Source: Streptosporangium saharense (GTDB lineage: Bacteria > Actinomycetota > Actinomycetes > Streptosporangiales > Streptosporangiaceae). Taken from it: a DNA stretch of 50,991 bases. The notes under the pieces were generated by a model that was given only the letters and a program-made list of their open reading frames with translations, did not search any database and was not told the DNA's origin. A program made the position numbers and the translations under genes. This document shows, in pieces, positions 44,708 through 50,991 of the stretch (position 1 is its first letter; each line of letters begins with the position of its first letter). The DNA lies in assembly GCF_014203715.1 (NCBI RefSeq), contig NZ_JACHJP010000014.1, positions 1 to 50,991 of the forward strand, written 5' to 3'.

Positions 44708-45129
44708 GCAGGACGATTGAGCAGACATTGCACATCCGTGCGCGTCCCGAGACGGTCTGGCGGTTCTTCACCGACCCGGCACGCCTGGCGCGATGGTGGG
44801 GAACGGCCGAGCTGGACGCCCGCCCCGGCGGCACCTTGCAGGTTGCGATGCACGAGGGCCCACGCCCGGTGATGCGCGGACGGTTCGTGGAGCTCGTGCC
44901 GTACGAACGTCTCGTCTTCACCTTCGGCTGGGAGGCCACACCAGGAGCGCCCGACATGGCACCAGAGGCATCCCGGGTCGAAGTCACTTTGACCCCGGAC
45001 GGTGACGGTACCGAGCTCACCCTGCGCCACAGTGGTCTGCCGGCCGTACTCGAAGAGGAGACCGGCGACGGCTGGGCGCACCTGCTCCATCGTCTGGGCG
45101 AAACGGCAGAACGCCAGGAAATCCGCTGA
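44704..45129 (+). CDS. SRPBCC/AHSA1-family protein
   Basis: GTG 44704 overlaps the ArsR stop and gives 141 residues. Family motifs: TIEQTLHIRARPETVWRFFT at the start, LARWWG, VELVPYERLVFTFGW, TLTPDGDGTELTLRHSGLP, and GWAHLLHRL at the end. These proteins have a helix-grip cavity that binds small hydrophobic ligands. The ligand is unknown; function as a detoxification or binding partner is inferred from the ArsR pairing. Confidence 0.88.
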   Translation: MSRTIEQTLHIRARPETVWRFFTDPARLARWWGTAELDARPGGTLQVAMHEGPRPVMRGRFVELVPYERLVFTFGWEATPGAPDMAPEASRVEVTLTPDGDGTELTLRHSGLPAVLEEETGDGWAHLLHRLGETAERQEIR

Positions 45130-45298
45130 ACCTGGTCGAACATACGCGTACGTCGCGCCCCTGCTGCCGCCTCACGAACCCTGGCCGCCGTCAAAGCCGC
45201 ATCACCGCCACCGGCTAGGGTGCGCATCGAGCCGTGATCAACCCGTGGGATTCGCCTTCGCGTCGAGGCTTGGACTGGTGGACCTTGCTACGTGACGC

Positions 45299-45420
45299 GA
45301 ATGCAACTGACGGATGCGGAGTGGGAGTTCATCAGGCCGACAGTGCCGGGAAACGATCAACCTTCACGCGGGAAGCGATCTTCAGGCGCGCCTATTCCGC
45401 CAGGTCATCCGCTCTCGTGA
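45299..45420 (+). pseudogene. N-terminal fragment of an IS5-family transposase
   Basis: ATG 45309 region reads QLTDAEWEFIRPTVPG and soon loses similarity, the normal N-terminus of IS5-type transposases from actinomycetes. Only about 20 residues remain, and the fragment faces the tail of the second transposase remnant on the other strand. It is a scar of a separate insertion. Confidence 0.6.
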
Positions 45421-46059
45421 ACGCCCCAGGTAGGTGCGGTTCTTGTGGAGGCGTACGCCTTGTCAGCGCGCACGCGATCGGGGCGGACACGCGGCCGGTT
45501 CGGCCCGAGGCGGGGCACACGGACCCGCTCCAGAACGGGCTGGAACTGAGGCGAGTCGCCGCGCTGCCCTGCCGTCACCACGACCGACATGGGCCTCTGA
45601 CCCTGCTCGACCGCCAGGTGCGACTTGGTGGTGAACCCGCCGCGAGACCTTCCCAGGCCGTGATCTCCAGGCTCGGTGAACAACACCGCCAGGAGGTTCC
45701 TTCTGTAAATCACCCCGCTTGTGGGCCCCGGCCGCATGTTGGTGAGCGCGGCAGACGGTGGAGTCGATGCTCAAGTCCCAGACGATTTCGCCTCTCGCGT
45801 CAGCCAGGGACTGAAGTTGAGTGAGGATCCGCTGCCAGGTGCCGTTCCACTGCCACCGGCGGAACGAGTCGTAGATCCGGTTCCACGGTCCGTACTCGAC
45901 GGGTACGTCCCGCCATGGCACACCGGTCCGCACACGGAACCGTATGCCGTCGATCAACTGCCGCCGAGGCCAGACGGGCGGCCGCCCCGCCCTCGCACCC
46001 TTCGGCGACAACGGTTCCGGCACTACCCACTGCTCGTCCGTGAGATCTCCCCGCCCCAT
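45405..46059 (-). pseudogene. Frameshifted IS5-family transposase
   Basis: From ATG 46059 the frame reads MGRGDLTDEQWVVPEPLSPK, GRPPVWPRRQLIDGIRFRVR, GVPWRDVPVEYGPWNRIYD and WDLSIDSTVCRAHQHAAGAH (a DDE Asp), then shifts near 45690. Similarity continues in another frame (HGLGRSRGGFTTKSHLAVEQ, AGQRGDSPQFQPVL, RVRADKAYAS) and breaks again near 45440. The C-terminal catalytic Glu region is missing. It is inactive as it stands. The inverted repeat at 46088..46101 is its outer end. Confidence 0.82.
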
Positions 46060-46258
46060 GAACCTCGATCATTCATAGCTCAAGATCCACTTTCGATACA
46101 CGCCCCAGCCGATACTCGCCGCGCGATCCGAGGTTCTCCCGCTGGTCACAGCGATATCGTCTTCCGGTCAGCGACCGGCGGCAAAATCCGACCGCTCACA
46201 CCGGATTGACGAAGTTCAGCCGTGACCACTACCAACGACAACGTCATGGCCGACAACG

Positions 46259-46436
46259 GCTAGCGTGCGACACAACAAAACACCCCTGCAAAACACGAAC
46301 CCCGCCCCCACTCAGCACCACCAGAACTCCCCTTCCACCTACCGCACCCCCAATGACCGATAAATCCGGAATGTACAGCTCAACGAAAGTAATAAATTTC
46401 CGCCCTCCCCGCCGACAAACCCGCAGCTCACCGAGG
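46259..46436 (+). promoter_or_regulatory. Leader of CRISPR array 3
   Basis: From GCTAGC (46259..46264) to the first repeat, this 178-bp AT-richer stretch matches the right half of the shared leader at 48290..48497 (GCTAGCGTGCGAC, CCGATAAATCCG, ATTTCCGCC, CACCGAGG) with a net 30-bp shortening. To its left is accessory DNA with the IS remnant. Confidence 0.78.
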
Positions 46437-46525
46437 GTGCTCCCCGCGCACGCGGGGATGGTCCCGACCGCGTGCTGCGCGACCTCTTCCAGCAATTGTG
46501 CTCCCCGCGCACGCGGGGATGACCC
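46437..46525 (+). CRISPR. CRISPR array 3 (type I-E repeat), two repeats, one spacer
   Basis: Repeats at 46437 and 46498 (28 nt, beginning GTGCTCCCCGCGCACG) flank one 33-nt spacer. The second repeat differs at its 3' end (ATGACCC), marking the trailer. The leader on the left makes transcription rightward. It ends 10 bp before the stop of the convergent methyltransferase gene. Confidence 0.88.
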
Positions 46526-46535
46526 CGTCGATCGG

Positions 46536-47792
46536 TCAGGCTGTGGGCACGGTTGATGTGCTTCTCGTCTCTTCGGGGAGCACATCATGGCCAAAGGTTG
46601 GGGTGCTGTCGAGGATCGGTCTCACTTCGGCGTTGGTGTACGGCTCGCCAAGCCATGGCTGTTGGTGGCCGTCTGCGGTGATGGTCAGGCCGAACTTCTC
46701 GTGGCCTGGTCGCCCATGCTCGGCCCACCAGTGGTGGGCGGCCTCGACCTCGGCCCACAGGTTTCGGGGACCGCCCTGGAAGACCCGCGAGTCCGTGGGG
46801 TCGTCCTCGTCGAAGAAGACCGCAGCCCACGACCGGTCGGTCAGTCCGAACAGCCACATCGTCAGCCTGCCGTACGGATCTCGCCCCGAGGTGTGCACGC
46901 AGTCGGACACCAGCAGGCCGATCACGAAATCAACGGCGGCGAAGTCGGAGTCCGGGAGGACCTCGGCGGCGATGAGCGCGGTCGCCGATTCGCGCGTGTC
47001 CGCAGGCCAACTGTCACCGAGGATGTAGTCGCTCTGCGTCGGCCAGCCCAGGCGTTCGGAGCGCACCTGCATGAACCGGGCGGGCCTGGTGAAGCGGCCA
47101 CTCGCGGTGCCGTCGTCGGCCACGACGAGACGGACGATGGCGTCCTGAGGGGTGTAGCGGGTTCCCCACGGCATCACCAGCACAGCCCCGGGCCGGGCTT
47201 GGTCGATCCAGGCCCGGGGGATCTCGCGCACGGAGGCGGTCACGAGAATTCGGTCATAGGGTGCCCGATGGGGCCACCCCAGCAGGCCGTCCCCGGTTAT
47301 GACCTCCGGATGCCACCCGGCGGTATGCAGTGCCTTCCGTGCGCGGTCGGCCACCGTTTCGTCCACCTCGACCGACACGACGTTGTCTTCGCCGAGGCGG
47401 GCCGACAGGAGGGCGGCGCACCAGCCGGTTCCGGTGCCGATCTCCAGCACCCGCATCCCGTCGGCAACCGACAGGTCGGCGAACATGGAGAAGACCATGC
47501 CGGGCATGGAGCTGGAGCTGGTCGGCAGCTCACCGCGTGCGACTCCGGTGTGGCGGCCGTCGTCCCACTGAGTGGTGATGGCCACGTTCCGGGTAGCCCA
47601 GTGGTGCCACCGGGCCGGGTCGTCCTCCCTGGAGACGGCGATGTCCTGGCCTTCGACGGAGGGCCACATCACGTCGGGCAGAAACAACGCCCGGGGAACC
47701 GCGTCGTACGCCCGCACCCAATCCGGGCTCATGGTCCCGGTCTCCAACAGGTGGCCCCGCAGTTTCCGCAGCTCCGGTTCCGCATCGATCAC
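46536..47792 (-). CDS. PIMT-like (protein isoaspartyl) methyltransferase, RiPP-associated type
   Basis: GTG 47792 overlaps the stop of the small peptide gene by 4 nt; 418 residues. Residues ~1-230 resemble protein-L-isoaspartate O-methyltransferase: RALFLPD, TSSSSMPGMVFSMF (active-site segment), VLEIGTGTGWCAALLS (SAM motif, ~115-130) and DRILVTASVREIP. A ~190-residue C-terminal extension ends in WWAEHGRPGHEKFGLTIT and PWLGEP, the kind of extension found in PIMT homologues that act on RiPP precursors (lanthipeptides, graspetides, imiditides) rather than in repair enzymes. Expected role: methylating an Asp side chain, leading to aspartimide in the peptide encoded just upstream. Confidence 0.82.
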   Translation of the reverse strand: MIDAEPELRKLRGHLLETGTMSPDWVRAYDAVPRALFLPDVMWPSVEGQDIAVSREDDPARWHHWATRNVAITTQWDDGRHTGVARGELPTSSSSMPGMVFSMFADLSVADGMRVLEIGTGTGWCAALLSARLGEDNVVSVEVDETVADRARKALHTAGWHPEVITGDGLLGWPHRAPYDRILVTASVREIPRAWIDQARPGAVLVMPWGTRYTPQDAIVRLVVADDGTASGRFTRPARFMQVRSERLGWPTQSDYILGDSWPADTRESATALIAAEVLPDSDFAAVDFVIGLLVSDCVHTSGRDPYGRLTMWLFGLTDRSWAAVFFDEDDPTDSRVFQGGPRNLWAEVEAAHHWWAEHGRPGHEKFGLTITADGHQQPWLGEPYTNAEVRPILDSTPTFGHDVLPEETRSTSTVPTA

Positions 47793-47911
47793 TTCGACGT
47801 CGGCTTCTCGTGCTTACCGGCATCCGCGCCACTGTCGGAGTCCGGCTTCGTCTTCTCAGGCACCGTGAACGGCTGCAGAGGCGGCCGCGGCTTATCTTCG
47901 TGATCTCCCAT
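47789..47911 (-). CDS. 40-residue charged peptide, candidate RiPP precursor
   Basis: The ATG at 47911 is preceded by GGAAAGGA at 7 nt, a near-ideal RBS. The 40 residues are very hydrophilic: a leader-like MGDHEDKPRPPLQPF, then TVPEK, and a C-terminal part KPDSDSGADAGKHEKPTSK with Asp24, Asp26 and Asp30 near Gly/Ser. There is no Cys and no signal peptide. Its stop overlaps the methyltransferase start (GTGA), so the two are translationally coupled. A tiny coupled gene directly before a RiPP-type PIMT is the layout of imiditide clusters, where the methyltransferase turns a defined Asp of a linear precursor into aspartimide. Precursor status and the modified Asp are inferences. Confidence 0.65.
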   Translation of the reverse strand: MGDHEDKPRPPLQPFTVPEKTKPDSDSGADAGKHEKPTSK

Positions 47912-48030
47912 TGCGTCGTCCTTTCCTCTCCGAGCTCCTGACGCGGAGCATTCGCCAGTAAGCGTAACGTCACGGAATGTGACGTCCAGGACATACTTCC
48001 GTCGCCTACGCAACCGGAGGCGACCGAGAG

Positions 48031-48180
48031 TGCCACTCCCCGCCCACGCGGGGATCACCAGCCAACCGTCGTCTTCCAGCCGTGTTCGCGAGGACCATCC
48101 CCGCGTGCGCGGGGAGCACACGGTCAGCATGGGCTCGTCCATCGCGGCCTCCGGACCATCCCCGCGTGCGCGGGGAGCAC
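48031..48180 (-). CRISPR. CRISPR array 4 (type I-E repeat), two intact and one decayed repeat
   Basis: Intact repeats lie at 48092..48119 and 48153..48180, with a third degenerate copy (about 20 of 28 positions) at 48031..48058. Both spacers are 33 nt. The leader at the right (48181 on) and decay at the left indicate leftward transcription. Confidence 0.9.
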
Positions 48181-48497
48181 CCTCGGCGACCTGCGGGTCT
48201 ATCGGCGAGAGGGGCGAAAATTTATTACTTTCATCGACTTGGACATTCCGGACACATCATGAAGTTCACCAGGATGACAGCAACCACAAGCTAGCGTGCG
48301 ACGTAGCGAAACGCCTCCCCGAAGCGCAAATCCAGAACGAAAGCTCCAGCCACCTCACAAGCTCAACCTCCCCCAACCTGGCACCCCAGAGCCCCATGAC
48401 CATCCCGCCTCGAATAACCGATAAATCCGAAATGTCCAAGTCATCGAAAGTAATGATTTTCCGCCTCTCTCACCGATAGACCCGCAGGTCACCGAGG
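48181..48497. promoter_or_regulatory. Shared back-to-back leader of CRISPR arrays 4 and 5
   Basis: These 317 bp lie between two diverging arrays. Its two ends are inverted copies of each other: reading outward to either array one finds GACTTGGACATT, then TTTC, then a GAAAAT/TTTATT-type AT patch, ACCTGCGGGTCTATCGG on both sides and CCTCGG next to the repeat. No gene is visible. The middle is less symmetric and contains GCTAGC (48290..48295), the same point at which the other leader pair is interrupted. Confidence 0.8.
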
Positions 48498-48585
48498 GTG
48501 CTCCCCGCGCACGCGGGGATGGTCCCCGGTGCCCCCCTTCGTGAACTCGATCTCTCCGTGCTCCCCGCGCACGCGGGGGTGATCT
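48498..48585 (+). CRISPR. CRISPR array 5 (type I-E repeat), two repeats, one spacer
   Basis: Repeats at 48498..48525 and 48558..48585 flank a 32-nt spacer. The second repeat is degenerate at its 3' end (GGGGGTGATCT), the trailer. Transcribed rightward from the shared leader. Confidence 0.88.
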
Positions 48586-48609
48586 TTCCCCTGAGGCTGG
48601 GGTGAGTGG

Positions 48610-48849
48610 TCAAGGGGTTGACGGGTTGAGGAGGGTGTTGATGTCGCTTTGGCGGTAGCGGCGTTGGCCGCTGGGGGTTTTGAGGGAGGGGATCTTGCCG
48701 GTGAGGGACCAGCGGTTGACGGTTTTGGGGTCGACGCCGAAGATGTGGGCGACTTCGCCGGGGGTGAGGAGGCGGTCGGTGGTTTCGGGGCCGGTGGTGA
48801 AGGTGCCGTCGGGGGTGACGGCCTTGCGGGTGGCCTTGAGGGTAGGTAT
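48610..48849 (-). CDS. BldC/excisionase-like MerR-type HTH protein, apparently with an ATA start
   Basis: The open frame contains TTDRLLTPGEVAHIFGVDPK, then TVNRWSLTGKIPSLKTPSGQ, RRYRQSDINTLLNPSTP, a BldC-like or phage excisionase-type DNA-binding fold (about 55 residues). No ATG, GTG or TTG precedes it in frame after the upstream gene's stop. The only well-placed start is an ATA at 48849..48847, 5 nt after AAGGAG, giving 79-80 residues. It follows the small gene at 48860..49099 by 10 bp. A sequencing error or start-codon decay is the alternative. Confidence 0.65.
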   Translation of the reverse strand: MPTLKATRKAVTPDGTFTTGPETTDRLLTPGEVAHIFGVDPKTVNRWSLTGKIPSLKTPSGQRRYRQSDINTLLNPSTP

Positions 48850-48859
48850 GGGGGCTCCT

Positions 48860-49099
48860 TCAGTAGCGGAGGTTGTGGAGGATCTTGTCGTGGTGGGCGA
48901 GTGCCCTGACCAATCCGTGCAGGGTGGTACGGCCGAGCACGTCGCGGGCTCCGGCTTTGCGCTGGTCGGGGCGGAGCGGGTAGTAGCGGGTGGCCCACCA
49001 CTTGGGGAGGCCGGGTAGGTCGCGTTGTTGGTAGTACCAGCCGGGGTGGGTGCTGGTGAGCACGTCGATCACGCGTCGCTCGTACTCGTCATCGGTCAT
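48860..49099 (-). CDS. Small conserved hypothetical protein
   Basis: The 79-residue product MTDDEYERRVIDVLTSTHPG, then WYYQQRDLPGLPKWWATRYY, ends HGLVRALAHHDKILHNLRY. It is aromatic-rich and hydrophilic, with no membrane segment. It lies just before the BldC-like HTH gene and is probably cotranscribed with it. Function not recognised. Confidence 0.65.
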   Translation of the reverse strand: MTDDEYERRVIDVLTSTHPGWYYQQRDLPGLPKWWATRYYPLRPDQRKAGARDVLGRTTLHGLVRALAHHDKILHNLRY

Positions 49100-49215
49100 C
49101 GTCGTCTCGCTTCGGAGGACGGACAGGAAACCCGCCTCACACGGGGAGGCCTTGCCGGTTCAGGTGGGAGGCTGTGCCGGTTCAGGTGGTCTTGCCGGTT
49201 GTTCAGGTGAGGGTG

Positions 49216-49354
49216 GGGTGCCCGGCTCCGAGCCGGGGAGCACGGGCCGGGCGCCCGGTAAGGGAGTTCTCACGGGAATGGAGCGGGTGTTCTTGTGGGG
49301 AGAGGGTGGGGGTGCCCGGCCCCGAGCCGGGGAGCAGGGGCCGGGCACCCGGTA
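49216..49354. repeat. Two 45-bp copies of a self-complementary unit
   Basis: 49216..49260 and 49310..49354 both run from GGGTGCCCGGC through CCGAGCCGGGGAGCA to GGGCCGGGC and CCCGGTA with only three or four differences. Each can fold, outer GGGTGCCCGGC with GCCGGGCRCCC. They look like repeated terminators or a small dispersed repeat family. Confidence 0.65.
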
Positions 49355-49360
49355 GGAGGA

Positions 49361-49390
49361 CCGGTCCCGCGTGTGGGGACGCGGGACCGG
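49361..49390 (-). terminator. Hairpin downstream of the right-end operon
   Basis: CCGGTCCCGCGT pairs perfectly with ACGCGGGACCGG around a 6-nt loop, about 165 bp past the stop of the minus-strand operon that ends at 49554. No T-tract. Confidence 0.6.
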
Positions 49391-49553
49391 GTGCGAGGCG
49401 GCTCCCCCTTCCCCAGCACGCCCTGCCATGTCCCGGCGTGTGTGGGAGCCGCCTTGCGAAGGGGTGCGGCTCAAGCCCTCCAACCTGAGCCGCACGCTTG
49501 GGGGGTACGGCGGGCAGCGGGTGGGATGAGGTCCCACCACCCGCCGTACCGGC

Positions 49554-49973
49554 TCAGGAGCGCAGCAACCTGCGCAGTCCGACAGGCCGCTGACCAGCCC
49601 GGATGGTGTGGGCGTGCAGAGCACGGGCGACGGCCATGGCCCGGACGCTCGGCGGCACCACCGGGGATGCCTGAACGCTCAGGCGAGCCGACACCAGCCG
49701 GGACGCCTGGACGAACGCCTGAGCGAGCGTCCGGGCGAACGCCTGGGCGGGCTGGGCGGTCAGCTTGCGGTCCAGCTCTTCGGCCGACTCCGCGCGTACC
49801 AGCAGCACGGCCCCGGGGTCCGGCCTGCCGGACAAGGCGCAGCGGTAGGCGCTCCACAATCCGGTTTGCGGGTTGTGGAAGACCAGCCAGCCCGGGTGAG
49901 CCTGTTGCACGGTGTCGCACGTTCGATCCGCGACACCGGACTGTGGACAGGCCGCGCTAAGGAGTGGCATCAT
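49554..49973 (-). CDS. Hypothetical protein, third gene of the right-end operon
   Basis: This 139-residue protein has a compact N-terminal half (GWLVFHNPQTGLWSAYRCAL, VLLVRAESAEELDRKLTAQP) with a beta-hairpin/helix feel like small ligand-binding or DUF domains, then an Ala/Arg/Val-rich helical tail ending RPVGLRRLLRS. It overlaps the preceding gene by ATGA. No function recognised. It shares the WxxxxNPxTGxWxAxR theme with the MHNTP-type gene two positions upstream (WRLIVSDTGRYWAIR), suggesting related folds. Confidence 0.65.
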   Translation of the reverse strand: MMPLLSAACPQSGVADRTCDTVQQAHPGWLVFHNPQTGLWSAYRCALSGRPDPGAVLLVRAESAEELDRKLTAQPAQAFARTLAQAFVQASRLVSARLSVQASPVVPPSVRAMAVARALHAHTIRAGQRPVGLRRLLRS

Positions 49974-50350
49974 GCCGCCCTCCCACCCGGCGACGAACGC
50001 CGCCTCCTGGCCGGGCCCCGATCCTGCGGCCCCGCCGTGCCCCGGTCGCGCGGCTCGGCGGGCGGACGCTCCTCGCCACCGTGCGGGGTCGGCGTGGCCT
50101 GGAGCATCCGGACCATCTCCGCCTCCTGCATCCGCCCTTCCAAGCCCTCGGAGGTGGGGTCCTCGACCACCACGACCTGGGGGCTGTCCCAGGACGCGAC
50201 GGCGTAGAAGCTGCGCTTACCCAGGCTGTAGAGCACGGTCCAGTCCGCCCACGCCTGGTCAAGCCGCTCGGCCTCGGCCCGTGCCGGGCCGTCCCAGACC
50301 CGCTGATACACCGAGGCGTACGGCTGGCCGTCGCGGTGTCGCCCCGTCAT
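49970..50350 (-). CDS. Hypothetical protein, second gene of the right-end operon
   Basis: This 126-residue protein begins MTGRHRDGQPYASVYQRVWD with a ~75-residue folded part (ADWTVLYSLGKRSFYAVASW, VVVVEDPTSEGLEGRMQEAE) and a disordered Arg/Pro/Gly-rich tail. Start and stop overlap both neighbours (ATGA). The left end of the window holds the start of a paralogue with GTG instead of ATG. Function unknown. Confidence 0.68.
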   Translation of the reverse strand: MTGRHRDGQPYASVYQRVWDGPARAEAERLDQAWADWTVLYSLGKRSFYAVASWDSPQVVVVEDPTSEGLEGRMQEAEMVRMLQATPTPHGGEERPPAEPRDRGTAGPQDRGPARRRRSSPGGRAA

Positions 50351-50785
50351 GAGACCGGCTCCGTCTTCTCGGCGGCGGCCAGGGTGGTCTTCTCGGCGTT
50401 GGCGACGGCGGTCTTCTCGGCGGCGGCGACGGCGGTGCGGGCCTTGTCCTCCTGCTCGGCGACGGCGGCCTGGACCTCCTCGAAGGTGTCGGCGTCCACC
50501 GCCGGTTCCACCCCGGCCCGCAGGGCGACGCGGGGGAAGGCCCGGTTGCGGATGGCCCAGTACCGGCCGGTGTCACTGACGATCAACCGCCAACCCGGGA
50601 TCGCCGGGGTGGAAGCGGGGGTGTTGTGCATGATCTGGACCTCCGTGATCCGATCAGAGGCTCTGGCCGACGAGGTGATCGCCAGACGGGCCTGCCCTAC
50701 GGGACAAGAGAAAGAAGGGTGCATGCCGTACGGCACAGCCGTGTGAGCACGGGAAACGCGACATCTGCCGGTCGCGGGCCGTACC
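50316..50785. repeat. Long direct repeat of the left window end (1..~470)
   Basis: About 470 bp here repeat positions 1..~470 in the same orientation with only scattered substitutions and one small in-frame length change. The match is tightest over the 5' half of the MHNTP gene and its upstream region and decays past ~50740. The repeats bracket almost the whole window. Confidence 0.85.
50347..50631 (-). CDS. Small conserved hypothetical protein, copy 2 (MHNTPASTP family)
   Basis: The 94-residue protein starts at ATG 50631 behind the same GGAGGTCC RBS as copy 1. It matches copy 1 almost perfectly to residue ~72, then carries extra AEKT units (AEKTAV, AEKTTL, AEKTEPVS) where copy 1 has one. 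The frame remains open upstream to beyond 50967 with the same Pro/Arg-rich sequence as at the left end. First visible gene of a three-gene overlapping operon. Function unknown. Confidence 0.7.
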   Translation of the reverse strand: MHNTPASTPAIPGWRLIVSDTGRYWAIRNRAFPRVALRAGVEPAVDADTFEEVQAAVAEQEDKARTAVAAAEKTAVANAEKTTLAAAEKTEPVS

Positions 50786-50991
50786 GCACTCCTGCGGAAA
50801 CCAGGCCGGGACAGACCGGAGCGACGCAACCTGGCCCAGGAGATCCCCGATCGGGGAGCACCGGGGACAGGACGCCGGGTTCGCCGGGGCAGCGGCGGAC
50901 GGGCAGGCCGTACGGGCGCGAAGGCCGGGGCGGCAACCGGGTCAGCGACAGAAGGCGTAGCGGGCACGGAAACCGGAGCGGCGGCAGGAGG

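Larger units (their letters stand above)
42776..46101. mobile_element. Segment bounded by 14-bp inverted repeats, IS5-like ends with passenger genes
   Basis: GTGTATCGAAAGTG at 42776..42789 has its exact inverted copy at 46088..46101, right upstream of a decayed IS5-family transposase. Between them lie a GNAT gene, a DUF1579-like gene, ArsR and SRPBCC genes. It is either a composite or passenger-bearing element, or the distance between ends of two IS copies. No clear target duplication is seen. Confidence 0.55.
49100..49553. other. Non-coding structured region with short repeats
   Basis: No gene is visible in about 450 bases. It contains three copies of GCCGGTTCAGGTG-like words (49153-49210), two 45-bp copies of a hairpin-forming unit (49216..49260 and 49310..49354) and a strong terminator-like hairpin (49361..49390). 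Confidence 0.5.

Noticed and set aside
40330..48585. Spacers of the I-E arrays matching other parts of this window
   Set aside because: By eye I found no self-match; a proper search would be needed to exclude short seeds.

Overview
The window looks like the chromosome of a high-GC actinomycete, most likely a Streptosporangiaceae member (Nonomuraea/Streptosporangium type). The reasons are strong G/C bias at third codon positions, frequent GTG/TTG starts, ATGA/GTGA stop-start overlaps, type I-E repeats of the GTGCTCCCCGCGCACG class, and recognisable actinomycete families (XRE-TPR regulator, UvrA-like resistance ATPase, BldC-like HTH). The genus is an inference. No rRNA or tRNA gene was recognised.

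Layout. 1-3.3 kb: a small conserved gene family whose near-identical copy recurs at the right end, an XRE-TPR regulator and a GNAT enzyme. 3.3-3.8 kb: an orphan CRISPR array with a 29-nt repeat. 4.2-7.3 kb: a UvrA-like (DrrC-type) ATPase and a secreted protein. 7.5-36.4 kb: a hybrid PKS/NRPS cluster with its ArsR-type regulator and MFS exporter. 36.5-40.2 kb: TetR, an ECF sigma/membrane anti-sigma pair, and a small phage-like lysis set with a PGRP/amidase. 40.3-48.6 kb: four short type I-E CRISPR arrays, with no cas genes, arranged as two back-to-back pairs. One pair is split by about 5.6 kb of accessory DNA carrying IS remnants. Between the pairs sits a two-gene unit, a 40-residue peptide plus a PIMT-like methyltransferase, that resembles a RiPP (imiditide-type) locus. 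48.6-51 kb: BldC-like HTH, small hypothetical genes, structured repeats, and the second copy of the left-end family.

Biosynthetic logic. A fatty acyl-AMP ligase-ACP protein (27214-29109) and a KS-AT-ACP-aminotransferase-C protein (29106-35048) form a split version of the iturin/mycosubtilin loading system. They predict a beta-amino fatty acid built from an activated acid plus one malonate. The C domain ending the PKS fits the A domain that starts NRPS-1 (A-T-C-A-T). NRPS-2 (C-A-T-C, threonine-like code DFWSVGMVH) ends in another C domain that can serve a free A-T protein of the divergent operon. A free C, a second A-T protein, a stand-alone thioesterase, a P450 and a methyltransferase complete that operon. 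This suggests a beta-amino-acyl pentapeptide (inference). The MbtH-like protein supports the A domains.

Regulation. A 20-bp element (consensus CCTAAGGAATCCTTGCGCAA) occurs at the promoter of the ArsR-type regulator and at both divergent biosynthetic promoters between 17231 and 17754, so one regulator plausibly controls itself, the exporter and both biosynthetic operons. Two A domains, on opposite strands, form a 1485-bp inverted repeat around that promoter region.
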